From positions 434,001-498,000 of the forward strand of contig BSBM01000186.1 of the NCBI GenBank assembly GCA_027924585.1: a DNA stretch of 64,000 nt, given 5' to 3'. This document shows, piece after piece, positions 1 through 10,857 of the stretch; position 1 is the stretch's first letter, and every line of letters begins with the position of its first letter. The position numbers were made by a program, and so were the translations under genes. The notes beneath the pieces were generated by a model. It worked only from the letters and a program-made list of their open reading frames with translations. It was not told where the DNA came from and did not search any database. Source of the DNA: Larix kaempferi. Its lineage: Eukaryota; Streptophyta; Pinopsida; Pinales; Pinaceae.

Positions 1-1340
1 TTAATCTATGATAAATCAACAAAAAATAACTAAGGGTTCTCAGACAACTTCACGCAACTCTGGTTGTCATAGAAGATACAAGTCGCCTCGAGCTGGAGAT
101 CAAAAAAATCCGACAGTAGCTTCCGAATCCATACTGCCTCACAACTAGCCGAACAAGATGCAACATACTCTGCTTCGGCTGTACTCAATGCCATGCATGA
201 CTGCTTCCTGCTAAATTAGGAGATCATACTGGATCCCATATTGAAGCAGCATCCCGAAGTGCTCTTCCTATCTGTGGCGCTGCCTGCCCAATCTGAATCA
301 ACATAACCATGTAGGTTAATCTTCTGATTCACCTCATACTTGAGCCCATACTCAACTGTACCCTTCAGGTACCTCACTATATGCTTTGCAACAATCAGGT
401 GAACATGTATTGGATACGTCAGGAACTGGCTCAGGGTGTTCACAACAAAGCATATGTTTGGTCTTGTGTTCATCAAATACATCAACGAACCAACCATCTG
501 ATGGTACATCATGGCATCAACTGTCTCTGATGAAGCATCACACAGTAGCTTCAAGTTCAATGCCATTGGTGTGGTCATTGCCTTGCAGTCCATCATTCTG
601 AACCTCTTCAGAATATCCACTGCATACTTTCCTTGACCAAGGAAGATTCCATCCGCACTCTGCCACACCTTCATGCCTAAGAAGTAATGCATCATCCCCA
701 AGTCCTTCATCTCAAACTCTGCGGCAAGCCTCATCTTTGCATCTGGAATGGGCTCATCCTCACTTGTCAGGAACAGGTCATCTACATATAGCAGAAGTAT
801 CACTGGTCTTCTGCCCTCAAACTTGAAGTAAAGGTTGGAATCCGCTTTACTCTTGGTAAAGCCTAAGCTCATAAGGAAATTGTCCTTCCTGCCGTACCAC
901 GTCCTGGGTGCCTGCTTGAATCCGTACAAGGATTTCTTCAACTTGCACACGAGTCTGTCTGTCATGTGTCTCGAATCCCAGTGGTTGCTCCACATACAAT
1001 TCCTCCTCAACTACACCATTCAAGAATGTTGTCTTGACATCTATTTGGTGTACCTTCCATTTCATTACTGCAACAAATGCAAGTATAGTTCTGATGGAAG
1101 TGTATCTTGCTACATGTGCAAATGTTTCCTCGTAGTCTATGCCTTCTTTCTGGGAGAAGCATGTGCCACAAATCTTGCCCTGTGTTTTTCAATGCTACCA
1201 TCTGCAACATGCTTGATCTTGTAGATCCACTTCAAAGTCACAACATACTTCCCTTCTGGTCTTGGAACTATCTCCCCGACATCATTCTTGATAATCAAAT
1301 AGTACTCGACTGGTACTCCTCGATCATGGCATCCTTCCAT
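1..1340 (-). pseudogene. copia reverse transcriptase and RNase H, frameshifted
   Basis: The minus-strand frames encode the Ty1/copia reverse transcriptase (pattern SKWIYKIKH-like near 1210-1250, LNGVVEEE near 1010-1030, KKSLYGFKQAPRTWYG near 880-940) and RNase H (GYVDSDWAGS near 270-310). The catalytic YVDD box is intact at about 776-790. The frame changes around 960 and around 1140, and a stop at about 216 cuts the RNase H. Recognisable RNase H residues continue from 215 to 1. In an intact element this part would copy RNA into DNA inside the virus-like particle. Here it cannot be made as one protein. Confidence 0.88.
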
Positions 1341-2950
1341 TTCTTCTTCTATGTTGCTTCCTCGTAGTTGGAAGGTTCTTTATCAATGATGTCGCATAGC
1401 AGGGTCACATAGTTGGAGTATGGTCTTGGTCTCTTGCTCTCTCTATGTATTCCTTCTAGAGCGCCATACTTCTCTGCATCTTGTATTTCCTCTCTTGCCC
1501 ATGTTGGTCTTCTCTTGTGGGGGTTCTTTTCACGAGGTGGATCTACAGGTTCTTGTGGTTTTGCCATGTCGTGGTCTTCATGATCTTCTGGAATCGCTTC
1601 TTCCATCACTCGGTCTCTAATTTTGGGAACTTCGGGTTCTTCATTGTCTTCAATCGGTAGTTTTCTTGATTTGGTGTATGCTAAGTCTTCGTCAAAGGTT
1701 ACGTCTCTACTGATGTCGATCTTCTTGAATCTTGGGAAGTATATTCAATAGGCTTTTGAAGTGTCATTGTATCCCACGAACATTCCATTCTTTCCTGGTT
1801 CTAGCTTGGTTCTCTTTTCCTTCGAGATGTGTATGTACATTGGGTAGCCAAATATCCTGAGATGGCTGACTTCTAGTTTCTCACCTGAGAAATTTTTTTC
1901 GAGAGTACTCGGTGAGGTGTACTGTTCTATACATACATAGTTGTCCTTGCTGCTTCTGCCCATAAGTGCATCGGAATATCCTGATCATGTAGCATTTCCT
2001 TTGTTGCTTCCATTATCGTTCTGTTCTTTCATCTGCAATCCATTCTGTTGAGGATTGTAAGGAGTGCTCAACTCCCTCTTAATCCTAGATTCTCTACAAA
2101 GGTCCTTGAATTCTTCCGAAGTGAATTCTCCACCATTATTTGATAGGAGGGTCTTGATCTTTTTCTCAGTGTGATTTTAGACCAAGGCTTTGAATTCCTT
2201 GAACTTATTTAATACCTCATCTTTAATTTTCAAGAAATAAATCCAAGTCTTATGGGAAAAGTCATCTATGAAGGAAACATAATATACATACCCGCTTAGT
2301 GAGTTGGATGACATGGGACCGCATACATCTGAGTGGACTATCTCCAATATTCCTTTTGCTTTATTTTCACTGTTGGGAAACGCCTTCTTTAAATTATTTC
2401 CTATCGCACATCCCTTGCAAATGCCTTCATGTTTTGTCTGAATTTCTAGTAGTCTTGAAACCACTTTGCTTGCAATAGGTAGTGCTCTATAGTGCACATG
2501 TGCAAGCCTTCTGTGCCATAGTTCACTTGGTTCCATTGAGTCATGAACCAATGCTTGTTCAAGTTGTCCCTTCAACTTGTACAAGCCTCCCTCTTGCTCT
2601 CCAATCACTGTTGCATCATCTATTGTCTTTCCTTTTGGCCTCATTAGGACTTGGCCATCAACAAATGCAACCCTCATTCCTTTTGCATCTAGTGCGGAGA
2701 TGGAGAGAAGATTCTTTTTTAATCGTGGAACATACAAAACATCTTTCATCTTCAAAGATTTGTCGGAGTCTAGCTTGTAGGAAGCTTCTCCACCTCCTTT
2801 GATGGGATATTGATAATCATCCCCAAGTTTCACCTTGTGAGGTGACTCATGTTCAGATAGGTTAACGAAGGATTCTTTGTATCCCGTCATGTGCTTGGAT
2901 GCTCCACTATCTACAAGCCAACCATTGCTCCTGTGTGTAATAGTGCCCGT
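1341..2950 (-). pseudogene. copia protease and integrase, decayed
   Basis: The protease box DSGAS precedes HMTGYKESF at about 2880-2935. The pre-integrase zinc-binding region follows (LWHRRLAHVH, then CKGC, about 2390-2540). The first integrase aspartate lies in VHSDVCGPM at about 2310-2340. At about 2125-2150 the position that normally carries the second catalytic aspartate reads asparagine (SNNGGEF). The rest of the core (1965-2170) is frameshifted. A short C-terminal integrase piece at 1745-1963 retains LRIFGYP and FVGYNDTSKAY. 1349-1609 is the hydrophilic linker before reverse transcriptase. Integrase would normally insert the cDNA; this copy lacks both a frame and a key residue. Confidence 0.85.
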
Positions 2951-3432
2951 GAATGCTGAGATTAGTACATATTCTTCATCACTTGAAGAATCATCTCTTT
3001 TTACTTCTCTAGTTCTTTTCCTTGCTGGTTCATCATCTTCAGCGGTGTGAGCATGATGTCTCTTCTTGTTAGTCTTCTTTTTGGAGGAACCTTTGTTTCT
3101 GGGACAATTTCTTGAGTAGTGTCCCTTCTCATCACATGTGTAAACATCTAATACTGGATAGATCTTTTATGGATCTTCTTTGTCTTCTGTAATGGTGGCC
3201 CCCCCTCTTGTTGTGATTTCTTCAAGTGTCATCTGTAATAGCTTGATCATCATTTGCTCCCATCTTCTCTTCTCGTGCCACTAGTCGAGCTTCTTCTTGG
3301 GTACATTCTTCCCATAGTCTGCTGAAGGTGATCAACTTCTTCCTGGCACCTATTCCTTGAATGAATGAGTCCCATGATCTTGGGAGACCATTCAAGGTGG
3401 TCATAACGCTTATCCTCAAGCTTGATCATCAT
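2951..3432 (-). pseudogene. copia gag C-terminal fragment
   Basis: Minus-strand codons at 3222-3419 match the conserved copia Gag segment (LNGLPRSWDSFIQGI), and 3090-3150 encodes a degenerate zinc knuckle. The knuckle reads VYTCDEKGHYSRNC, so the first cysteine of the CCHC set has become valine while the remaining C, H and C are in place. The N-terminal half of Gag is absent. The fragment would have belonged to the particle protein and the RNA-binding domain. Loss of the first zinc ligand and of the N terminus makes it non-functional. Confidence 0.75.
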
Positions 3433-3908
3433 TTGCTCCCATCTTCTCCTTCAAGCTTATCCTCAAGCTTGGTGTGGTGAGTCATTTTGAAATGAGAACG
3501 TCAAATGGAAATAGCAGAGATTTAGGTCTTACCAATTTGAGATGCCCAACATGGTTTTGGAGCTAGTTGGCCTAGGGCTTGTCAAAGAAACCCTAAATTT
3601 CAAAAGTTGGAATTTAGAACTTCTGATTGGATAGGAAGATGCGCCTCCTCAAGGCGAGTTGTCCAATGTACTCCTTTTTCCAAATTGATGCAGGAAAACC
3701 CCAAAAGCTTGATGCCCTAGTTTTCTCCCAACACATGTGTCTAGGTCAAAAATGAAAATTCTCCAAATTCGATTCTGCTTCCTCCAAAAGATGCGCCCTC
3801 CTAAGGCGAGTTATCTTAGCCCTTGTTTTCAGATGATCTGTGGAGAGAAGACCTTGAACTAGGAAGCCCTAGTTTCCCGCTGCTGCACAATGCCTTCTTT
3901 TCAGGTCG

Positions 3909-3920
3909 GCTCTGATTCCA
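3909..3920 (-). promoter_or_regulatory. primer-binding site, initiator-Met tRNA type
   Basis: Immediately inside the LTR the minus strand reads TGGAATCAGAGC, one base from the usual copia primer-binding site TGGTATCAGAGC. It fixes the element's orientation and the inner LTR edge at 3921. Confidence 0.85.
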
Positions 3921-4511
3921 TGTTAGAGTTTGCACTTTAATTCAATTTAACTAGGATCTTTAACTAAAAGAAAAACAAGCACAACAAAACACAATAGACA
4001 CAATAATTTTCCTCGGGGAAACCATAAAGCAAAAAACCCCGCAACTTCCTCAAAAGATAGATTCGTCACTAATACAATATCAAGCAAAATGGAAAACCCA
4101 AATATAAGATGTCTTTTGCAGCTCTCTCTCTTTCTTCTCCAACGAACTTGTCTTCTCTCTCTGCTTATGCGAACTTGAGTGAGTGAGAGGTGTGTCCAAA
4201 TGAGAGAGAAAGCTCTCTATTTATACTTTATGTTTGGGGTGACCTTTTTCCAAATGGGGCCGACCTCCCTCACCTGACTAGGCCGACCTTTCTTAGGGAG
4301 ACTCAATAATACATTTTACATTTGACTTTAGGGGATCTAATGCCCCAACTTACAATGGAGGTTTTACCTTAATGACCTTGCATGACCAAACATAATAATG
4401 ATATCCCCGAACAGAGGAAAAACATCTCCGTTGGAGGTACAAGTAAAATACAATAATAATATCAATATAAAATTCAAATGAATATCTTCCAAAGTTACAT
4501 TTACAACAACA
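3921..4511 (-). repeat. 5' LTR of the minus-strand copia element
   Basis: The LTR is bounded by TG and CA and lies next to the primer-binding site. A TATA box (TATAAATAG on the minus strand) lies at 4218-4226. The U3 end resembles the LTR of the copia at 56810-61209 (both start TGTTG...TGTAACTT), so the families are related. The partner LTR is outside the window, so identity cannot be measured. Confidence 0.82.
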
Positions 4512-4636
4512 CGTAGGTAGTCAAAGAGACATTAGAAGATGGAAGCCAACTGTCATTTTCGAATGTATAAATAATTGCATATGCAATGAATAAACACAAA
4601 TCGGGAGTTATTCCACCTGATAGTGGTATCAGAGCA
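4512..4636 (+). repeat. tail of another copia LTR with its primer-binding site
   Basis: At 4624-4635 the plus strand reads TGGTATCAGAGC, the classical initiator-Met primer-binding site, preceded by sequence that looks like a U5 end. The minus-strand LTR at 3921-4511 therefore seems to have landed in or beside a plus-strand copia LTR. Only the last roughly 110 bp of that LTR remain recognisable. Confidence 0.6.
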
Positions 4637-6700
4637 AGGTTTCCTGCCATAACTCCTGCTCTGGCATTCTACCATTCTGCCTGCCTAATCTGCCATTCTT
4701 CCTGCCTGCCTGCTTTGGCATTCTGCCTCAGTCCAGCTCTGCACCCTCCTTAGATGTCAATCTGCTTGCTTTGTATGTTTTGCCTTCCATCTGCCAAAGT
4801 CGACCATTCTTCCATTCCTTAACGTTTTCCTTCATGACCTGTCCTCAATCATCATTGTCATCGTAGTATGCACCCGCATATTTTTTCCTTTGGTGGAGTT
4901 CTCTTCTCAAAACCCTAATCTTTGAAGTCTCCCGTACTGCTAACTTCATTAAGGCTTACGTTGAGACCATTGTTAAGCGTGAAGTTTGCTTAACCCTAGA
5001 CGCCTCTCTCTTGCTACTATTTGAACTACGTTGGAGTAAAAGGTGGTCTTCCACCAATCGACATTCAAACTAGTCGTGACCTTCCAGGCTATCTTCTTTG
5101 TGAAGACCCTCAGTGCTATGACATAATTGTTTTGACATATGACCTACTTGGTGCTCTTGAAATATGTGTGAACACCATTATAAAGTGCAAACTTCTCTCC
5201 ATTGTGTGTTTGAGCAAGTGCGTTGATCAAATCCCTACTAGGAATTGGTATCACCTTTGTGGAAGATTGCTCTCTCTTTGTTGCGACTTGGATTCCAAGT
5301 GCTTGAAGATCATTCGATAGAATTTGGAAGTTCGTGTCTTGGAGCTGCGTTGAATTGCATGGAAGAATGTAGACTCGAGTATCTCAAGAGCTACTAAGTC
5401 ATCGTGAAGGTTACATAAATTGTGGTGCACCATGAAAACAGTTGATACATTGAATGTTGATGGTGAATGTCCCATTGCCTCCACAAACTGCAAATCAACA
5501 CTATTGCAACGTAGTGCATGTGATAAATCCATATGGTGTGTTGAAGTCCGATTGGTGTAGAATGTGATATCTGGAGTTAGATTCTCCTTTCATCATCTTC
5601 TCACTACGTTGAATGCGTCGGTGACTAGTTGCTGCGACCTCCTATTACCAACTATTTTGTACCATAGTTGGACTTCATGTGAGATGCCAGTTTTATGAAC
5701 ATGTTCAGAAGACTTTTTTGCAGGGCCAATTTTGGCCCCTTTGTAATAATTGCATGTCCAGGCGCCCTGAGGGGAATTGTAATAAGTTGGTCTAAGCATA
5801 ATTATTTTGTAAAAGACTTGGCTTACCTTAGGTTTGGCTATCAGGGGGATACTTCTAGAGTGTTTTTTTCCTTAGGAATTATGTGTTGCGCTTCAGTGGC
5901 GTATAATTCCTGAGTTTTTCACTCACACCTCCAAAGCTGGAGTATTTTCATGGTGGTCGAACCTAAGGAGGTTTATTAAAGTCTATGTGTCTATGTATTT
6001 TTTACATTCTAGCCATCTAAATTGAGTCGTATGGACATGCACTAGGTCCCCTAGGAGTTTGGTTTTATTCTGGCAAAAATAATTGTTTCCGTAAAATTAG
6101 ACCATTTTTTATAGTTTAATTGGAAAAATTCAAAATGTAATAAAAGCTTCATCTGGAGGCGGAATTTGGCGTGGGAAGGCTCGTTTTGACGCTCAGAGCA
6201 TCCTCTTTAAACCTAGGACCCACTTTTCCTAGGTTTCGAGCAACCAAATTGTCATTTTTGACAATTTTTCCTAGAAGTGCTACAAAATGGCACTTAATTA
6301 CTAATGATTCTACAAATTGCACCAAAAAATAAATATGAATAAAAAATCATGTGGAAAGGTGGCATGAGGTTTCAAAGAGGAGGTTGAATACATCTAAGTG
6401 ATAAAGCTCACTTTAGATTTGCATTAAAAAGTCAAAGGTTGAATATTTTAATTGAGGAATGTGCCTCCCTCTTCACGTGGGCGTCATCACCAATGCATTA
6501 GCTTGTGCATGGAATAAAGGAAGGTTCCAAAGTTTTGGGCATTGGTTCCAATGGGAGAGGGGTGCCCCTCTCATGAGGTGGTAGCCACCTCATCCCTCTC
6601 ACCAACCCAAAGCGCCAAGCTTCCAAACTTATGCGCCAATCACTCCTTGCGCTCCTCCTTTCACTCATCTGCCCTCTCCTTTCATGCATTCGCTTCTCCT
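4637..6700. other. no recognisable gene; probable retroelement leader and decayed sequence
   Basis: 4637-4860 is a C/T-rich leader (repeated CTGCC motifs) downstream of the primer-binding site at 4624. From about 4920 to 5590 both strands contain short open frames without a recognisable domain. 5600-6700 looks like U3-type sequence leading to a TATA box at about 6710. I see no protein family here. Confidence 0.4.
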
Positions 6701-8255
6701 CATGTAACTCTATAAAAGCAAGGTCGAGCTCCATCCTTTGGGGGTGGATTAGATTCGAACCTATGCTCCTGTGTTCTATATTTTTTTAATGAGAATTTGT
6801 TGAATACTTTGGAGGTCAAAGAGGTGTGCAAGATCTGTGTTATGGTGTGTGTTCATATATGAGGTAATTGTGTATCTCATGTTTATGCATTTTCTATTTT
6901 GAATATTGTGGATGGTTTAGCTAGGAAGGCCTTTGATCTTGGATTAGCTTCGAACCTATGCTCTTGTGTTCTATATTTTTTTTAATGAGAATTTGTTGAA
7001 GACTTTGGAGGTCAAAGCGGTGTGCAAGATCTGTGTTATGGTAAGTGTTCATATCTGAGGTAATCTTGTATCTCATGTTTATGCATTTTCTATTTTGAAT
7101 ATTGTGGATGGTTTAGCTAGGAAGGCCTTTGAGCCCGTAGAGGTATTCATCCATAGGCTTTGAGTTGAATACTTTTGATATGTCATTAAGAGAATAGGGA
7201 GTAATATGCGTAGTCAAATATACAAAATACTCTTCACATTTTCTTAGCAATTGATATCTTCTAGATTTAATCCACTTTTTCTTGCAAGTGTATGAATGTT
7301 TGATGCAAGGGATCTCTCTAGTTGGTTTGGAAGCGAACCTAAGTTGGATTCTCTCCTCTTCAACAAGTGATCATTGTTCTAATCTTGTCTTGCAAATCTC
7401 TACAAGCCTTCAGTTTATTCAACCTTGGGATTGGTTCCTTCTTTTCACCCTTTAAAATCAAAATCAACTTCCTTTTTCCCTTTTTGTTACTAAAGCAAAT
7501 TGTTCTAGCTTAAAATTTCTATCTTTTCATGCATTTCGCTCTTCCTAAGCAATAGATCTAGTGTTAAAGGTTCTATTTTTTAGTCTATTCGCTCTTCTTG
7601 AAGCGAAGTAGGTTTAAAGCTCAATGTTCTATCTTTCAAACCCTTTTGCTCTAGCTAAAACAGGTGCAAGTTCTAAAAGTTCTATCCTTCAAACCTATTC
7701 GCTCTTCATACGCTAATAGTTCAAGTTTCTAAAGTGTTATCTTTGTGATCTATTCGCTCTCCTCACCTAGATCTAAAAGCGAACCCTTCTTCTACCAAGT
7801 GTGAAGCTAGGGCGAGTCTCAAAGCATCCTAAGTACTAGATCTAGTTTAAAGTTTGTGTACTTGAAGTTTTTCTTGTTTAAATCTTTGTTCAAGTATTTG
7901 GAAATTGTTTATTTGTTTATACAATAACAATACTAATCCATTAAATAGCATTTGCTTGAAGCTCTTATCTACAGGAAAGCAAAAGGCAAAGCGAAAGCAA
8001 AGCAAAAGCCTAAAATCTTAAAGGGCACAAAAACTCCTATCTCCCCCCTTCTTCATCCCCATTTCTATTCTTGTGCCTTAAGAAGGAAGCTAACATCAAT
8101 TCTTGTACAAAGCATAAATAAAGAGCAGGCGGGATTACGGATCCCAGAACCTTCTTCCCCCATTTGGGGGAAGCCTGTATCGTCCTTGTTTGTCATTTAT
8201 TTGCTTTTTACCTGCATAAGTAGAACAAACTGCTAGATTAGTTTCAATAATTTTC
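6701..8255 (+). repeat. LTR-like promoter region with leader, family unknown
   Basis: A good TATA box (CTATAAAAG) lies at 6709-6718. It is followed by a 195-bp tandem duplication and then a T-rich stretch with recurrent TTCGCTCTT motifs (7530-7760). A splice-acceptor-like CTACAG lies near 7970. The arrangement resembles the R-U5 and leader of a large LTR retrotransposon. No primer-binding site or partner LTR was found, so the assignment is tentative. Confidence 0.35.
6746..7133 (+). repeat. 195-bp tandem duplication
   Basis: Two adjacent copies (6746-6940 and 6941-7133) start with GGATTAG and end with AAGGCCTTTGA. They differ at scattered positions. They lie just downstream of the TATA box at 6709, so any transcript started there would carry both copies in its leader. 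Confidence 0.85.
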
Positions 8256-8261
8256 ATTTTT

Positions 8262-8500
8262 TTCGCTCTTTTTTAGCTAGATTTTACTTTCTTGCTTGAT
8301 ATATGAAGTAGTTGAAAGGAACAAAAAGCCTCTTGAATCTCACTGAAAAGTGGATCAAGAGCACTCTCTGCCAAAGAGGTTTTTACTTGCTTTTTGTCTT
8401 AGTTAGATTTATTGTTTTATATACTGCTTAAAAGAACCCAAAATCTCTTGAATCTCACCATAGGGCGGATCAAGAGTGCTCTCTGTCGGAGAGTCTATGG
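8262..8500. repeat. imperfect tandem duplication of about 120 bp
   Basis: Two divergent copies each contain TCTTGAATCTCAC, then GGATCAAGAG, then CTCTCTG, near 8330-8375 and 8445-8490. The unit is adjacent to the tRNA-like stretch at 8530-8590 and could be the body of a SINE read on the minus strand. No family is recognised. Confidence 0.6.
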
Positions 8501-8529
8501 CTCCTCTTTTCATCACCTAAAATAAAATT

Positions 8530-8590
8530 GGAACGAATCATTTACTGCACTGCGTATGCTCTACCCACTAGCAGTTCGTCTGAGCTGTGG
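8530..8590 (-). other. tRNA-like stretch, possible SINE head
   Basis: On the minus strand the order GCTCAG, GGGTAGAGC, then GATTCGTTCC resembles the D-arm/A-box and T-arm/B-box of a tRNA-derived promoter. The cloverleaf is not complete by eye, so this is at best a tRNA-derived SINE promoter or a tRNA pseudogene. Confidence 0.25.
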
Positions 8591-8640
8591 GATACCAAAA
8601 GCAGCTGTAGCACTACTTAATTTTTTCACATTTAAATGAA

Positions 8641-9935
8641 TTTCAACTTGAATAAAATAAACTCCCGTATAAACCAATGAAAATCCGGCGTTGAAACGTT
8701 GTAGTCTAAAAAAGTGGGCAAATTCTGTCTGGGGACGCGGGAACTACTGGGAAGAGACTTCGAGGCAAAAGTTAGACTACATCCTTGTTGGTGTAGTGTT
8801 GAATAGCTCAAGAGACTTCGTTCCAGCCCACATGTCCTTGTACGGAGCCACATAGACTGCATTCTGGACATATCTCCTGTACCGAAAGGTATATCTTGGA
8901 GATCCCCTTTTCCCACAATAATCCACCTCACATTCAAAATTTATAATAAAATTTATCAAGATACATTTGCAAAACATCTCCAAGCACTCCAAAGACAATG
9001 ACTCCACTGACACTGGTCCTTCATTAGCAACAATACATTTTTTATTTTTTCTCTTTATCTATCTCAAAATTGTTGTTCATATTATGATATCATGTTGTAA
9101 ATGTTATTAAATCATACAAAGTTGTTATTGTTATTTATGCTATGGATGTGCCCATTAATCAAATTACGAATCAACTTGGTTTAATTTTGTTACAATTAAA
9201 AAACTCCTAAAAAACAATCTTCACATCACTAAACATTCAAACTTTAAGAGCCTTAGAACTCTTTTTAGGGTCTACCCCCCTTGGCTTCGTTAGGAGTTTG
9301 CCTAAACGGAGGAGTCGGGATTAGGTGACAGCACCTGCGCTCCCTTCCCCCAGGTGTACATCTCGGCGGCAACACCTCTCATTACATTGGGTGTTGCAAC
9401 CTCATCAACGGAGCTGCGACCTCAATTGTGACCTGCGACCTCATTCAAATGAGCTACGACCTCCAAAAGATACTACCTTGGAGAGATACAAGCCTGTGAT
9501 TGAAGACTATATATGTTTTTTTGAAGACTCTCCCTCATCTTGAAGACCAATGGTGGAGCCTCAGGAGCTACGACCACAATACTACATAGCTGCATGGAAG
9601 GCAAACTAATACTTGTTGTATGCTGTCAGTATTTTGGTAAAATTTACTTTGTAATCTATAGAACAAGAGACTATCACTTTTTGTAATAAGAGATAAGCAT
9701 CGAGAGTCTAAACTTAATATTGGGGATGGAAACATACAATTCCATTTGAATTTTGAATCTATTATCTGAATCTCTTTGAGAAGTGTTGTAAACAAGATTG
9801 CAGACCTGCAATAGTGCATTATTGCAGAAACTATTTTTTATCAAATTATATTGAGATAGGTGGCAGAAACTAGGACTTACGCTTTTCATTTGCTTTCTAA
9901 TACAAACTTTATTTGCAGGTAACAAGCTACAGAAG
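8641..9935. other. unassigned sequence ending in the leader of the next copia element
   Basis: A minus-strand open frame at 8777-9013 (78 codons) has no recognisable domain. 9240-9560 contains short GAGCTACGACCTC-type repeats. A TATA-like TATATATG lies at about 9508. The stretch before the gag start at 9936 ends with an acceptor-like TTTGCAG (9912-9918). It probably includes the decayed 5' LTR and leader of the copia element, but no LTR edge or primer-binding site could be placed. Confidence 0.35.
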
Positions 9936-10857
9936 ATGCATTCATTGGCATCCATTGTTGGAACAGTCCTCACTGGCAAGGACAACTATCTTGAGTGGTC
10001 AAGAAAGATCAAAGCCACTTTCATTTACAATGATCTGTGGAATGGAATTTGTGAAGGCAACATCGTTAAAACTAATGCAGGATTAACCATAAAAAATGAC
10101 CCAAAGCCACCTACATCAGAAAAAGAACGAGAGTTATGGGAGACCAAAAGACAACAAAGCCTTGGCACTGATCTCTGCGATAGTCAATGAAGAGGTGAGT
10201 CAACACATACTTCCTGCAACATCCTACTTTGAAGCTTTGAAAATATTGCAGGACTTGTATGACTCACATTCTGAAATGGAGATGATTCAGCTAATGTTGA
10301 AACTGTTCAGTTTAGAGGTGAAGAATAATGATCCCATACTAGTTGCATCTTAGATCGGAGCAATCACGCATAAGATTCGGGCCTCTGGCATGAAACCAGA
10401 CCTTCCACTTACAGCATTTGTCAAGTCTCTCTATCCTACACATTCAATCTATTTGGAGTCACTTCAAGCCAGTGACCTCACCTTTGACATCTTGGTGGAG
10501 AAGATTGCAGACAGAGAGAAAGCCTTTGGAAAGAAGACCAGTAAACCCGTTGAAGAAACTCTTTGCCTTGCTCAGAAAGCAAAGGACTAGTCAAAAGACC
10601 CTTCCAAGGGAGAAAGCAGTAAAAGAGGACGAGGAAGAAGAAACTTCAGAGGAAGGGGGGGCAAAAACAACTCAAGTAAGAGATCAGACCTGAAGTGTAC
10701 GCGTTGTGAGAAGAATGGACATGAAGCAGATCAATGTTGGGCCTCTTGGAACTCGATCAAAGGAAGAGATAACCAGAACAAAGAAGACAAAAAAAAATAC
10801 AAGAGGTTGATAAAGCCCCTGATTCTGCTCATTGTATTGTTGCACATTGTAATCTTG
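9936..10857 (+). pseudogene. copia Gag, decayed
   Basis: The frame starts at a real ATG at 9936 with the copia Gag N terminus (GKDNYLEWSRKIKATF, GICEG). It shifts frame near 10150. It continues as ALALISAIVNEEVSQHI, meets a stop near 10352, and continues through DREKAFGKKT to a stop near 10588. A basic RG-rich patch and a complete CCHC zinc knuckle (CTRCEKNGHEADQC, about 10697-10740) follow. Gag would form the particle and bind the element's RNA. Disruption by one frameshift and several stops means no full protein can be produced. Confidence 0.85.

Larger units (their letters stand above)
1..4511 (-). mobile_element. Ty1/copia LTR retrotransposon, 3' end outside window
   Basis: Read on the minus strand, this region gives in order a 5' LTR (3921-4511), an initiator-Met-type primer-binding site, a leader, a gag remnant, protease, integrase and reverse transcriptase/RNase H. 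That order is diagnostic of Ty1/copia. The coding part is split by frameshifts and stops, so the copy is dead. The N-terminal half of gag is missing: leader sequence (about 3433-3908) runs almost directly into the C-terminal part of gag. A roughly 30-bp segment at 3236-3270 is repeated at 3420-3455 near that deletion edge. The 3' LTR lies left of the window. The reverse transcriptase is close to that of the plus-strand copia at 51744-53354, so the two belong to related families. Confidence 0.9.

Noticed and set aside
8777-9013. Minus-strand frame that could be a host gene exon
   Set aside because: 78 codons with no domain I recognise, no convincing splice sites and stops just beyond; kept only as unassigned sequence.
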